From Strigamia acuminata (taxonomy: Eukaryota > Arthropoda > Chilopoda > Geophilomorpha > Linotaeniidae): a DNA stretch of 64,000 nt. Each line of letters begins with the position of its first letter. Positions within the stretch are counted from its first letter, which is position 1. Below the pieces are notes generated by a model. It did no database searches. It saw only the letters and a program-made list of their open reading frames with translations, and was not told where the DNA came from. Position numbers and translations under genes: made by a program. This document shows positions 21,201-31,215 of the stretch, piece after piece. The stretch covers positions 7,626,001-7,690,000 of the forward strand of contig OX442319.1 of the NCBI GenBank assembly GCA_949358305.1, given 5' to 3'.

Positions 21201-23475
21201 AATGTTTAAAATACCGAAAATTGAAAAAATTCCGATTACAAAGCGAGAAGTTGTCTCATTTTTAGCTTCAATTTTTGATCCCATGGGACTCTTGGCTCCT
21301 GTGATTCTGCAAATGAAATTGCTCATTCAAGTGATCTGGGCTCGGACGAAAAAATGGGATGAAAAGATTCTTGATTCAGAGAAAAAAGAAATTGAAGAAT
21401 GGAATTCCGACATCCAACAACTCAAGGAACTAAAAGTTCAACGTTGGTTAAATACTTATTCAGGTCAGGAAATAACCCTAGAAGTTTTTTGTGACGCCAG
21501 CACAAAAGCATTTGGCTGCACGATTTTTGTCGTCAACGTGGAGGGCAAAAGAACATTGTTGTTAAGTAAATGCCGAATTGCGCCGGCCAAAAAGGTTACT
21601 CTTCCTCGACTCGAATTAACAGCAGCAGTGGTTGGAGTCAGAATGACAAAATATCTGCTCGAGAACTTTCTTCCTGGATACCCCGTCACTGAAGTTCGTT
21701 ACTACTCGGACTCCACTATCACACTCGCCTGGATTAATTCAGACAAAAATGCATGGAAACCGTATGTCTCAAACCGTGTTCAGGAAATTATTTCCTTTTC
21801 CAAGCCTGAACAATGGTCTCATGTGCCAACCGAATTCAACCCAGCTGACCTATTGACCCGTCCACACAACTCAAAAACATTGATGAACAACAAACTTTGG
21901 TGGGACGGAGTTGATGTTTCAAAACTGGAAAAGAAGGAAGTTATACAGGAAAACCCACCCGATGAAGAAAGAAAATTAATTGTTATGACTATTCAAGTAA
22001 AAGAGAATTTTATTTACAAATTTTTCCGACGTTTTAGCAATTACAACCGACTTTTGAGAGTGTTTTCCTACATAATGAGATGGAAAAATCAACTTGTTCG
22101 CGGTGAGCCCCTCTCGCCACTCGAGTTGGAGGCAAACCAACTGAAGATCTTAAAACTTTCGCAGAAATTACATTTTTTGGAGGAAGTTGAAGACGTGAAA
22201 AACAAAAGGGAATTGAGCAAACATTCCACTTTGAGGAATTTCGAACTCTTTATTGACGAAAATGGATTACTTAGACTTCATAGCCGTTTGAAAAAATCTT
22301 TATTGACATTTGATGAAGTCTATCCGATTATTTTACATTACGATAGTTGGATAACACGACTGTTGATCAGAAAGGCACATCTAGAACTACTTCACGGTGA
22401 TATTAGTGAAACCCTTTATCACTTACGTGAACAATTTTGGATCATAAGAGGAAGGAAAACAATTCAAACAGTTATTCGAGAATGTGCAATTTGCAGACGT
22501 GCTAAACTTGCTAGAAATAACCCTTTTACTGGTGACCTTCCCACTGAACGTGTAACTCCAGCGGCTCCATTCCAACACACTGGAATTGATCATCTTGGAC
22601 CCATTTATGTTGGCAACAACAAAAAAGAACGGAAAAAGGTTTATATTCTTTTATTCACGTGTATGGTGACAAGAAGCCTACATTTAGAAGTGTCCGAAGA
22701 CCTTTCTGTTCCCAAGTTTTTGTTAGCAATGCGAAGATTTGGAGCTCGCTTTGGATATCCTGCCAAAATATTCTCAGATAATAGCAAAACATTCGAACGT
22801 GGTAGTGTGGAGTTACAATCATGGGGCAAGCTCATTGGCCACAAGGACATACAGACTTTCCTATCGGAAAAAAGAGTGTTATGGACTTTTATTCCACCAC
22901 TGTCCCCCTGGATGGGAGGGGCATGGGAACGCCTTGTCCGTTCAGTTAAAGATAAACTTCGAAAAACTTTGCTTCGATATACCGTTGATTTGGAGACTCT
23001 TCAAACCTTAGCTTTGGAAATTAGTTCCGTATTAAATTCAAGACCTTTATCCTACGTTCCCGACAGTGTTGATGGAGGCAGAATTTTGGCACCTGAAAAT
23101 TTTTTAACCGGTGGTTTACCAAAATACCTTATAAACAAAAAATTGAGTGCCATCAAAAAGACAGATTTAAGAAAATTAGACATTAAACGAAGACAGTTCA
23201 TTTGGGAATTTTGGAGAGTGTGGAGAAAAAGTTACCTTATGCAATTGCGAAATTTTTACGAGACCAAAGGCGATAAAAATTTCAAAAACCCCAAAGTGAA
23301 TCAGATCGTGTTGTTAGAAAAAATAGGAACAAATCCCTATTTTTGGCCACTTGCCCGGATAAAGGAGATTTTTCCAGGTGAGGATGGTTTTACTCGAGTC
23401 ATTAAAGTAGTGCTACCAGATGGACGTGAACTGAAAAGATCAGTTAAGCATGTGAGAGCTCTTGAACTGGACTGA
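18241..23475 (+). CDS. gag-pol: Gag-Pol polyprotein of BEL/Pao element (inner), intact
   Basis: A 1744-residue single ORF. The ATG is chosen for its AAACATGG context and for alignment with the outer copy. Domains in order: Gag with DUF1759-like region (about 130-290); CCHC knuckles at C368-C380 and C399-C412 (CX2CX4HX4C); a third knuckle at C418 whose last cysteine is Y430; aspartic protease with D486 in DPGS; RT with D822 and FMDD at 909-912; RNase H with D1085, E1125, D1157 and D1203; integrase zinc region H1380, H1385, C1415, C1418; DDE core D1450, D1513, E1563; C-terminal DUF5641-like region (about 1640-1744). The protein makes the particle, copies the RNA into DNA and integrates it. Gag and Pol are in one frame, as usual for BEL/Pao, with no frameshift. 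All Pol catalytic residues appear present. No envelope. Confidence 0.96.
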   Translation: MADPSVQNMITPEQLEIMETRWEALLTSLSALLTVSEQTSDPGELEALLSTANIRETRAVNELNDLQIHSEHGFYLEAIEKLEAVQTRVDLLRGRWEVSKRSLPTLGGRLNMSTASGGHTTMNASFRKIQKLPKLESVKFDGDILKYKTFKSNFETSVHKDPDLSDVEKLQYLQTMCVGEAATLISTFPLIEESYHLAREELERNYGDEDAQQTALIRSIREMKIVTSVYPTKALRTNLTKISSTVRLLEQLKIPIQTSGAFLMPDIISKFPNQMALRFYQVHGIQNKNIMTLLDFFLKEVAMAERTDNSSHSEKVKKEKTEAEKSKQKGSMTTCAATQDSKPQSNAKVKSGESKQDNKSSNSKTIKCIFCEEDHLNGSCKKEFEVNAKIEIIKKNRLCFNCFRTGHRVGDCKVKFSCKHCGGRHHSTIYRKSDVKNSSSVVEKPKEPQVTTHVSCAISATLQLMIFTADLKTRNGGSHHIRGMIDPGSHQSFITTELVHRLKLTKCGSISATTQRFNDSKPAATDYDVFNVILQSKNDNQDLKLSMLSVENLPKVQGILNASVIDKVKKLNLELAEDLPAKTSQIDILLGVDVWWKVVKDGKKKVNADLGLINTLFGWVLTGAAGNTDLFDDEADLTTCCNTCNVDINEKLDKLWNLEAIGINAGEKESDFTRDRFEATTKRLDDGRYEVMLPFNGQETDLESNWELAMNQLANTLKRIDANEDYKKRYDDSMWQYIEENHAEEVPKEERFLKKGIYNIPHHPVIKEDRDTSKFRVVFNASSSKKGKLSLNDCLFPGPSLNPDLILVIVRFRLYCIPIIADIKQAFLQVMINPTQRNFLRFLWVARDYFKQPYSWQNLWNNIMILRMIVAPFGVISSPFLLCATIRKHAKQFEKTHAKEVDALDDGIFMDDLTSGGDFPADTTTHCERLKMILDSGKLPLVKWATCSKDVFENLKKEGFHMRGEEFSSLGIIKMLGILWDTEKDMIMFKIPKIEKIPITKREVVSFLASIFDPMGLLAPVILQMKLLIQVIWARTKKWDEKILDSEKKEIEEWNSDIQQLKELKVQRWLNTYSGQEITLEVFCDASTKAFGCTIFVVNVEGKRTLLLSKCRIAPAKKVTLPRLELTAAVVGVRMTKYLLENFLPGYPVTEVRYYSDSTITLAWINSDKNAWKPYVSNRVQEIISFSKPEQWSHVPTEFNPADLLTRPHNSKTLMNNKLWWDGVDVSKLEKKEVIQENPPDEERKLIVMTIQVKENFIYKFFRRFSNYNRLLRVFSYIMRWKNQLVRGEPLSPLELEANQLKILKLSQKLHFLEEVEDVKNKRELSKHSTLRNFELFIDENGLLRLHSRLKKSLLTFDEVYPIILHYDSWITRLLIRKAHLELLHGDISETLYHLREQFWIIRGRKTIQTVIRECAICRRAKLARNNPFTGDLPTERVTPAAPFQHTGIDHLGPIYVGNNKKERKKVYILLFTCMVTRSLHLEVSEDLSVPKFLLAMRRFGARFGYPAKIFSDNSKTFERGSVELQSWGKLIGHKDIQTFLSEKRVLWTFIPPLSPWMGGAWERLVRSVKDKLRKTLLRYTVDLETLQTLALEISSVLNSRPLSYVPDSVDGGRILAPENFLTGGLPKYLINKKLSAIKKTDLRKLDIKRRQFIWEFWRVWRKSYLMQLRNFYETKGDKNFKNPKVNQIVLLEKIGTNPYFWPLARIKEIFPGEDGFTRVIKVVLPDGRELKRSVKHVRALELD

Positions 23476-23528
23476 TTTGTTTGAGCTCGTTGTGTTTTCT
23501 CTTCTCTGTTCTCTCGCCGGCAATTCGC
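23476..23528 (+). other. Short region before 3' LTR; pyrimidine tract instead of polypurine tract (inner)
   Basis: Only 53 bp separate the pol stop from the 3' LTR. It holds GTTTTCTCTTCTCT (23494-23507) and then TCGCCGGCAATTCGC directly abutting the LTR. The latter is conserved beside the 3' LTR of all three elements. A standard plus-strand polypurine tract is not visible. Confidence 0.7.
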
Positions 23529-23856
23529 TGTTGCAAGACAGCGTGGAAGAATTGTTGTGCTGAGATTGTGTCAATAAATATTACTAATTTGCTTTGATTT
23601 GTTTAATTTTCCTTTAGTGTTTTATTTTTCATAATTAAATGATATTTTTCACTTTGCAGGAATTTTGACTTATTAAACTTTTAAAATGTTATTTAGTGTT
23701 TTAGTGTTGTGAAATGGGATAATTCAATTTATTGTCACTTATTTTCAGTATTTTATTGCGTATTTTGTTTTATTTTATCAATTCTAATGCATTTTTCTTG
23801 TTGTACGGCATTTTTGAGTGCATTCGTCGAAATGCAGCACAGTTACGCTATACGCG

Positions 23857-23864
23857 TGACGTCA
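23857..23864 (+). promoter_or_regulatory. CRE-like palindrome TGACGTCA in 3' LTR (inner)
   Basis: Copy of the site at 16145-16152. Confidence 0.4.
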
Positions 23865-24034
23865 TTTTTCAATTCCTAGTCTTATTATTTCAGAACTTCT
23901 AACGTTTCGTTTTCACCTTTTTATGGTAGTTTTGTTGTGTTTTAGTATTGTTTTGTACTAATTCCGGTGTGCTCTTTCGTTTGGTGTGCTCAGATTTTGT
24001 CATAGAGTTTTCGTTTCGTCGTTACGAACGTTCG

Positions 24035-24065
24035 TCGTCGGCCACCATATGGGCGCGGCCGACGA
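24035..24065 (+). other. GC-rich hairpin in 3' LTR (inner)
   Basis: Copy of the 9-bp-arm hairpin at 16323-16353. Confidence 0.45.
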
Positions 24066-24604
24066 TGTTCGTTTCGTTCGTGTTACGATCCATTTCTGTG
24101 TAGTTTTGATTAAATAGTGTGATTTTGTTCGGGAAATTATATTTCCTATATTTATTTTAACATTGTCAGGTGTTTTTATTCAAATCTTAAACTTGTATTT
24201 TCAAACTGTGTTGCTTTGCCGCCGATTAGGTGACCGTTGGGCGCCATGTTGATTTATCGGCAATTTTGATGATGTAATCGTTTGCTTTGAATTTATTATA
24301 CTATTATACTTATTTATTATTTCATTTCGAAGTGTTTTCACCTGTATTCTTTGCTATTTTTGCATTTTTATTCCGTTCGGAATTCAAATGTTTTGATGAC
24401 ATCATTTTGCTTGACGCTGATTGGCTGTCTCGATCGTCTGCTTGACGATCATTGTTTTTGCTCCGTTTGCACTGTTTTACTTTTCAGATCTTATTGTTGT
24501 GATTAGATTAAATATTCCTGGTATTCTTGTGATCATTTTAGTATGTCACAATCTTTATTTCGTGCAGTTTTTATGTAACTACAACTTTGCTGTGATTTCG
24601 TTTC

Positions 24605-24717
24605 CTCCGTTGCTATGACAACGGAGTTTCTTTTGTTATTGTATTTCGCCGCTATCGGCTTGGCGCGTGCCGTAATGGTTACTGCGCATGTGCGGTTCCA
24701 AAAGAACCAATGTAATT
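24605..24717 (+). promoter_or_regulatory. Conserved LTR block (inner, 3' LTR)
   Basis: Copy of 16893-17005, with the 8-bp stem at 24605-24612 and 24619-24626. Confidence 0.45.
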
Positions 24718-25041
24718 GATGTATTTTCATCACTCTTCTGTTTAACTTAGATTAAAGAAGTTGTTTTTAATTTTACTCCCGTTTCATGTTATTTAAGCAA
24801 TGTGGCGCGAGTAGTTAAGCCTTTCCCTGGATTAGCCATTGATTCAGCACTCCATTGGATATTAATCAACGGTGTTCCCATCAATGCTCCATGCATTCAA
24901 CAATAGTTTTCAGTGCGGATTTGTGTTCTCAGCGCGGTTTTCGTACGAATTTAACAATACGATCACTTGAGTTTTTAGAGGCGGGAAATTCAAATAGCCC
25001 CAACCCCATTCCTAGCTGTTTGGTGTTGACAGACCGCAACA

Positions 25042-25045
25042 ACAC
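25042..25045. repeat. Target site duplication ACAC (right copy, inner element)
   Basis: Pairs with 15813-15816; the outer LTR continues as AGAATG at 25046. Confidence 0.93.
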
Positions 25046-25173
25046 AGAATGTTTATAAAAACCACATAGGAATGTTAAATAAAATTAGGAAATGTTATTT
25101 CCTGCACAAAATCACAATATTTATTCAACACAACACTTTGAAATAGATCGTAAGCCGCACGAACCGAGCATTA

Positions 25174-25198
25174 TCGGCCGCGCCCATGCGGTGGCCGA
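25174..25198 (-). other. GC-rich hairpin in outer LTR
   Basis: TCGGCC / GGCCGA arms around 13 nt. On the sense strand the segment GTCGGCCACC and GGGCGCGGCCGA are shared with the inner LTR hairpin. Confidence 0.4.
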
Positions 25199-25371
25199 CA
25201 ACGAACGTTCGTACTGACGAAACGAAAACACTTGGGCAATAATAAAGCACACCAGTCGAAAGAGCAGACTATAATTAGTAGAAAGCAATTGTGAATAGAA
25301 TTCTTAACAACTCGGAAAGTATAGAACGAAACGTTAGAAGTTCTAACGAAACGAGACTAGTAATGGAAAAA

Positions 25372-25379
25372 TGACGTCA
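25372..25379 (-). promoter_or_regulatory. CRE-like palindrome TGACGTCA (outer, left LTR)
   Basis: Same motif as in the inner LTR, and like it followed by CGCGT. Confidence 0.4.
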
Positions 25380-25696
25380 CGCGTGTAGCGTAACTGAACT
25401 GCACTTCGACGAATGTACCTAAAATTGCCGAAAATCATGAAAATGCATAAGAAATCAATGAGATAAGACACAAAGCTTTGAAAACACTTGAAATAACAGT
25501 AAATTAAAATGTAATATCAACACAAAAGACACTAAAATTACTGAAAACACTAAAAAATGTTTTAATAAGATAAAAACCTGAAATGCAATAAATGAAAATA
25601 TTAGGCAAAAAATTCCACTACACTATGAATATTTATGATGACATAAAACACAGTAATAAATGCAATTTCTAAAATACTTCCACGTTGTTTGCAACA

Positions 25697-25756
25697 ACGA
25701 ATTGCCGGCGAAAGGACAGAGAAGGAGAACCACACAAAAAATTCACAAAAGAAAAA
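25697..25756 (-). other. Region between pol stop and 3' LTR (outer)
   Basis: On the sense strand it reads a pyrimidine tract (complement of 25710-25728) and then CGCCGGCAATTCG next to the LTR. No polypurine tract on the sense strand. Confidence 0.65.
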
Positions 25757-28700
25757 TCACTCAAGTTCTAGGGCTCTCACATGCTTGACTGACCTTTTTA
25801 ACTCACGTCCATCGGGTAGCACAACTTTTATCACACGGATTTGACCATTCTCACCGGGAAAAATTTCTTTTATCCTGGCAAGTGGCCAAAAATATGGGTT
25901 AGTACCCATTTTTTCTAGAAGCACTATTTGGTCTACTTTAGGGTTTTTGAAGAACTTATCACCTTTGGAATCATAAAAATTCCTCAATTGCATGAGGTAA
26001 CTCTTTTTCCAAATTTTCCAGAACTCCCAAATAAATTGGCGTCGTTTAATGTCCAGTTTTCTCAAATCGGATTTTTTAATTGCACTCAATTGTTTGTTTA
26101 TTACGTATTTAGGCATACCTCCGGTTAGAAAGTTTTCAGGTGCCAAAATTCTACCACCATCAACACTGTCGGGGACATAACTTAAGGGTCGTGAATTTAG
26201 CACTGAACTAATTTCCAGAGCCAAAGTTTGGAGAGTTTCTAAGTCTACGGTGCTGCGCAACAATGTCTTTCGAAGTTTATCTTTGACAGAGCGGACTAGA
26301 CGCTCCCACGCTCCGCCCATCCATGGAGAAAGCGGTGGGATGAATGTCCAGAGCACCCTTTTTTCAGATAGGAATGTTTTCACGTCATTATGACCGATGA
26401 GTTTCCCCCATGATTGTAATTCGAGGCTTCCGCGCTCAAACGTCTTACTGTTGTCAGAGAAAATCTTCCCGGGGTATCCGTGGCGTGCCCCAAATCTTCT
26501 CATTGCAAGCAAAAACTTTGGCACAGAAAGGTCCTCTGAAACTTCTAAATGTATGGAACGGGTCACCATACACGTGAAAAGCAAGATGTAAACTTTTTTC
26601 TTTTCCTTCTTGTTGCTGCCGACATAAATGGGACCCAAGTGGTCCACTCCTGTGTTTTGGAATGGCGCCGCTGGCGTCACACGTTCAGCAGGAAGGTCAC
26701 CCGTTGAAGGGTTGTTGCGTGCAAGTTTTCCTCGTCTGCAAATTTCACATTCTCTTATAACTGTCTGAATTGTTCTTCTTCCTCTAATAATCCAAAATCG
26801 TTCGCGTAGGTGATACAAGGTTTCGCTTATGTCACCATGAAGCAACTCCAAATGCACTTTTTTAATTAACAGTCTTGTTATCCAACTATCATAATGCAAG
26901 ATAATTGGATAAACCTCATCAAATGTCAATAAAGATTTTTTCAAGCGGCTACGAAGTCGAAGTAATCCGTCCTCGTCAATGAAGAGCTCGAAATTGCGTA
27001 GGGTGGAATGTTTAGACAGTTCTCTTTTGTTTTTCACATCATCAATCTCCTCAGAAAAATGTAGCTTCTGGGAAAGTTGCAGGATCTTCAATTGGTTGTC
27101 CTCTAACTCGAGTGGCGAGAGAGGCTCACCGCGCAAAAGTTTGTTTTTCCATCGCAAAATGTATGAGAAAACTCTCAAAAGTCGGTTGTAATTTCGGAAT
27201 CGTTTGAAGAATCGACCAATAAAGCTTTCTGTCACTTGAATTGTCATCACAACGATTTTTCGTTCTTCTTCTGGAAGATCCTCTTGTATAATTTCTCTTT
27301 TTTCCAGTTTCGAGACATCAACTCCAAACCACCAAAGTTTATTTTGCATCAATGTTTTTGAGTTATGTGGTCGAGTCAATAAATCTGCTGGGTTAAATTC
27401 CGTTGGTACATGAGACCATTGTTCGGGCTTAGTTGAAGAAATAATTTCTTGAACACGGTTTGAGACGTATGGCTTCCATACGTTCTTGTCCGAATTTATC
27501 CAGGCTAGAGTTATGGTGGAGTCCGAGTAGTATTTCACCTCAGTGACCGGGTAACCGGGAAGAAAGTTTTCTAACAGGTACTTGGTCATTCGCACTCCAA
27601 CCACTGCTGCAGTTAATTCAAGTCGAGGAAGAGTCACTTTTTTCGTCGGCGCAATACGACATTTACTCAACAATAAAGTTCTTTTGCCCTCTAGATTGAC
27701 GACAAAAATTGAACAGCCAAATGCCTTTGTGCTTGCGTCACAGAAAACTTCTAAAGTGATGTCTTGACCGGAATAAGTCTGCAGCCAACGTTGAACTTTC
27801 AATTCTTTCAATTTTTGTATGTCTTGACTCCACTCTTCAACTTCTTTTTTCTCTGAGTCAAGAATCTTTTCATCCCAGTTTTTTGTCCTAATCCAGATTG
27901 CTTGAACTAGCAGTTTCATTTGAAGCACAACAGGAGCAATGAGTCCCATTGGATCGAATATGGAAGCCATTAATGAAACAACTTCTCGCTTTGTATTCGG
28001 AATTTTTTCAATGGTCGGAATGTTAAACATCATGACATCTTCTGCCGTGTTCCACAATATTCCAAGCATTTTTATAATTCCTAAGTCCAAAAACTCCTCT
28101 CCTCGCATATGAAAACCTTCTTTTTTCAAATTGTTGAAGACGTCCTTGCTTGAGGTCGCCCACTTTACGAGGGGAAGCTTTCCGTCGTCTAATATCATTT
28201 TCAGTTTCTCGCAATGTGATGTTGTGTCGGCTGTAAAATCTCCTCCTGACGTCAAATCATCCATGAAGATTCCATCATCGAGTGCGTCGACTTCTTTTGC
28301 ATGAGTTTCTTCAAATTGTTTCGCTTGTTTCCTAATCGTCGCACACAAGAGGAATGGAGAAGAAATGACGCCAAATGGCACGACAATCATTCGCAGAACC
28401 ATTAGATTATTCCACAAATTTTGCCATGAGTATGGCTCTTTGAAATAGTCACGAGCGACCCACAAAAAACGTAAAAAGTTTGTTTGAGTTGGGTTGATCA
28501 TAACCTGGAGAAACGCTTGCTTAATGTCTGCTATTATTGGAATACAATAGAGACGGAATCTCACAATAACGAGTATTAAGTCTGGATTAAGGGAAGGTCC
28601 CGGAAATAAACAGTCATTGAGGGAAAGTTTCCCCTTCTTGGATGAAGACGCGTTGAACACTACTCGAAATTTCGTCGTGTCTCGATCCTCCTTGATTACA

Positions 28701-30997
28701 GGGTGGTGAGGTATATTGTAGGTTCCTTTCTTCAAAAAACGCTCTTCTTTTGGGACTTCCTCCGCGTGATTTTCGTGAATATATTGCCACATGGACTCGT
28801 CGTAACGTTTTTTGTAGTCTTCGTTGGCATCTATTCTTTTGAGCGTGTTGGCCAGTTGATTCATGGCCAATTCCCAATTGGACTCCAAGTCGACTTCCTG
28901 ACCATTGAATGGCAGCATGACTTCATAACGTCCATCGTCTAGACGCTTTGTAGTTGATTCGAATCAATCGCGAATAAAGTCGGATTCTTTTTCTCCCGCA
29001 TTTATTCCGATTGCTTCCAAGTTCCACAGTTTGTCCAATTTTTCTTGGATGTCTAAGTCGCATGTATTACAACATGTTGTCATTCCTTCCTCATCCTCAA
29101 ACAAATTGGTGTTTCCAGCTGCTCCAGCCAAGACCCATCCAAAAATTGTGTTAATGAGTCCAAGGTCGGCGTTTACCTTTTTCTTGCCATCCTTAACGAC
29201 CTTCCACCACACGTCGACTCCTAAAAGCACATCAATTTGAGCAGTCTTAGCTGGTAGGTCTTCAGCAAGTTCGAGATTTAGTTTCTTCACTTTGTCAATC
29301 ATTGATGAGTTCAGAATGCCTTGCACTCGTGGCAAATCTTCCACAGAAAGCATGGAAAGTTTCAAATCTTGAGTGTCATTTTTACTCTGCAGTGTGACAT
29401 TGAACACATCGTAGTCCGTAGCTGCTGGAGACGAATCATTAAAACGTTGTGTGGTGGCAGAAACACTGCCGCACTTTTTAAGTTTCAGTCTTTCAACAAA
29501 TTCTTTTGTGATGAACGATCGATGGCTTCCCGGATCAATCATCCCTCGAATGCTGTGAGTTCCTCCTGATTTTGTTTTGAGGTCCGCGGTGAAGATCATT
29601 AGTTGTAGAGTCGTCGAGATTGCGCATGAAACATGTGTTGTTACTTGTGGCTCCTTCGGCTTCTCCGCAGCGCTCGTTGAATTCTTCACCTCGGATTTTT
29701 TGCATATTGTGGAATGGTGTCGCCCACCACAATGTTTACAAGAAAATTTGACCTTGCAGTCTCCCACTCTATGCCCAGTTCTGAAACAATTAAAACACAG
29801 TCGGTTTTTCTTAACTATTTCGATTTTCGCGTTAATTTCGAAATCCTTTTTACAAGCGCCGTTTAAATGTTCATCTTCACAAAAAATGCACTTGTTTGTC
29901 TTGAAAGGCGTATTCTTGCTTTCAGATTTCGGTTCACTCTTCGTTTTTGCACTAGTAGACTGCTTGGCGTCTTGAGTAGTTGCGCACGTGGTCATTGAAC
30001 CTTTCACTTTCGTTTTCTCTACGTCCGATTTTTCATTCTTGTCTTTTTTCGATTTTCCCGAGACGTTTTCAGTTCGTTCGGCCATCGCAACTTCATTCAC
30101 AAAGAAATTGAGCAACGTAATAATGTTCTTATTTTGAATTCCGTGAACTTGGTAAAATCTTAATGCCATTGAAGTTGGAAACTTGCTAATTATGTCGGGC
30201 AATAAGAAAGCTCCGGAAGTCTGAATAGGAATTTTCAGTTGCTCGAGAAGTCTAATAGTCGCAGAAATCTTTGTCAAATTTGTTTTTATCGCTTTAGTTG
30301 GATATACACTTGAAACAGCTTTTAATTCTCGAATTGATTTTATTAACGCAGTTTGTTGGGCATCCTCATCACCAAAATGTCTTTCGAGTTCTTCTCTTGC
30401 AAGGTCGTAGGATTCCTCGATCAGGGGAAAAGTTGAGATGAGAATTGCCGCTTCTCCAGTACACATAGTTTGTAAATACTGGAGTTTTTCAATGTTACTC
30501 AGGTCTGGATCCTTGTGTACGGAGGTCTCGAAGTTACTTTTGAATGTTCTATACTTCAAAATATCTCCGTCAAATTTTACGGAATCCAGTTTGGGCAGCT
30601 TCGAATTTTTTCTAAACGTTGCTGTCGCGTTCAAGGTTGTATTCTGGTTTGAGCTTGTCGACGTATTTAATCTTCCTCCCAAAGTTGGAAGTGATCGCTT
30701 TGAAATTTCGTATCTCGTGCGAAGAAGATCCACTCTTGCTTGCATAGTCTCAAGCTTGTCAATGCATTCTAGATAATAGCCGTGGTCCGAATATTCCTGT
30801 AGATCATTCAGCGCACCGACTATTCTCGTTTCTTTCGGGGTCGCAGTTTGCACCAGCGCTTCCAGTTCACCTGGATCTGCTGTCTTCTCCGATATAGACA
30901 ACAAATGATTCATTGCAGTGACTTGCGACTCCCAACGTTGTTGTTGCACTTCGATTTGATCCTCAGTTAGAAGATCTCTCATTGTAGGTTCCGCCAT
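25757..30997 (-). pseudogene. gag-pol: Gag-Pol of outer BEL/Pao element with one in-frame TGA
   Basis: A continuous frame of 1746 codons, broken only by TGA at 28964-28966 (codon 678), where the inner copy has an arginine codon. Upstream part (677 aa): Gag, three complete CCHC-type knuckles (the third ends in Cys, unlike the inner copy) and protease with D488 in DPGS. Downstream part: RT with FMDD at about codons 911-914, RNase H, integrase with zinc region and DDE core, and C-terminal DUF5641-like region; the first ATG after the TGA is at 28918. The product is close to the inner Gag-Pol throughout. The TGA may be a recent CGA-to-TGA mutation; stop-codon readthrough is less likely but possible. 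The start at 30997 sits in GAGAATGG and aligns with the inner start. Confidence 0.93.
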
Positions 30998-31078
30998 TCT
31001 CTCTGTCCTCTCTCACAAAAAATTCGGCTGTGAAATTTGGAAAGAACAGATAAAAACGGGCATGACAATTCAACTTTG

Positions 31079-31215
31079 TTTTAATTTTTAAGAGAATAAA
31101 CCTTGTAATTTTATCCCCCAAAAATTTCTCAATTTTCACGGTTTTTGTTTTAACTTTAAAGAGAATAAACTTTTTTATTTTATCCCCCAAAAAGCACTCA
31201 ATTTTCACGGTCCTT
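31079..31215 (-). repeat. Two-copy tandem duplication, about 69-bp unit, in leader
   Basis: AGAGAATAAAC occurs at 31090 and about 31159, and the ATCCCCCAAAAA and CTCAATTTTCACGG motifs are also duplicated with the same spacing. The inner leader has a single copy near 18118. Copies have diverged by several bases. Confidence 0.8.

Larger units (their letters stand above)
15817..25041 (+). mobile_element. Inner BEL/Pao LTR retrotransposon, apparently intact, nested
   Basis: A 9225-bp element with LTRs 15817-17329 and 23529-25041, a 911-bp leader and one uninterrupted Gag-Pol ORF at 18241-23475. It is flanked by ACAC and inserted in the 3' LTR of the outer element in opposite orientation. The LTRs are the same length (1513 bp), and line-by-line comparison at an offset of 7712 shows no difference that I found, so insertion is very recent. 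No env ORF lies between pol and the 3' LTR. It may be autonomous, although its third zinc knuckle has lost a cysteine. Confidence 0.96.
23529..25041 (+). repeat. 3' LTR of inner element (1513 bp)
   Basis: Same length and, as far as I can see, the same sequence as 15817-17329. It ends GACCGCAACA and is followed by the ACAC duplication. Confidence 0.96.
25046..25696 (-). repeat. 3' LTR of outer element, proximal part
   Basis: Continuation of the LTR broken at 15816; matches 32866-33515. In element sense it begins TGTTGCAAACAACG (complement of 25683-25696) right after the pol 3' region. Together the two parts make 1513 bp. Confidence 0.93.

Noticed and set aside
23476-23528. Envelope gene as in some BEL/Pao viruses-like elements
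   Set aside because: Only 50-60 bp separate pol from the 3' LTR in all three elements; there is no room for env.
25757-28918. Independent Pol ORF starting at 28918
   Set aside because: It is in the same frame as the upstream Gag-PR ORF and separated only by one TGA plus 15 codons; the ATG is an internal methionine that is also present in the inner copy.
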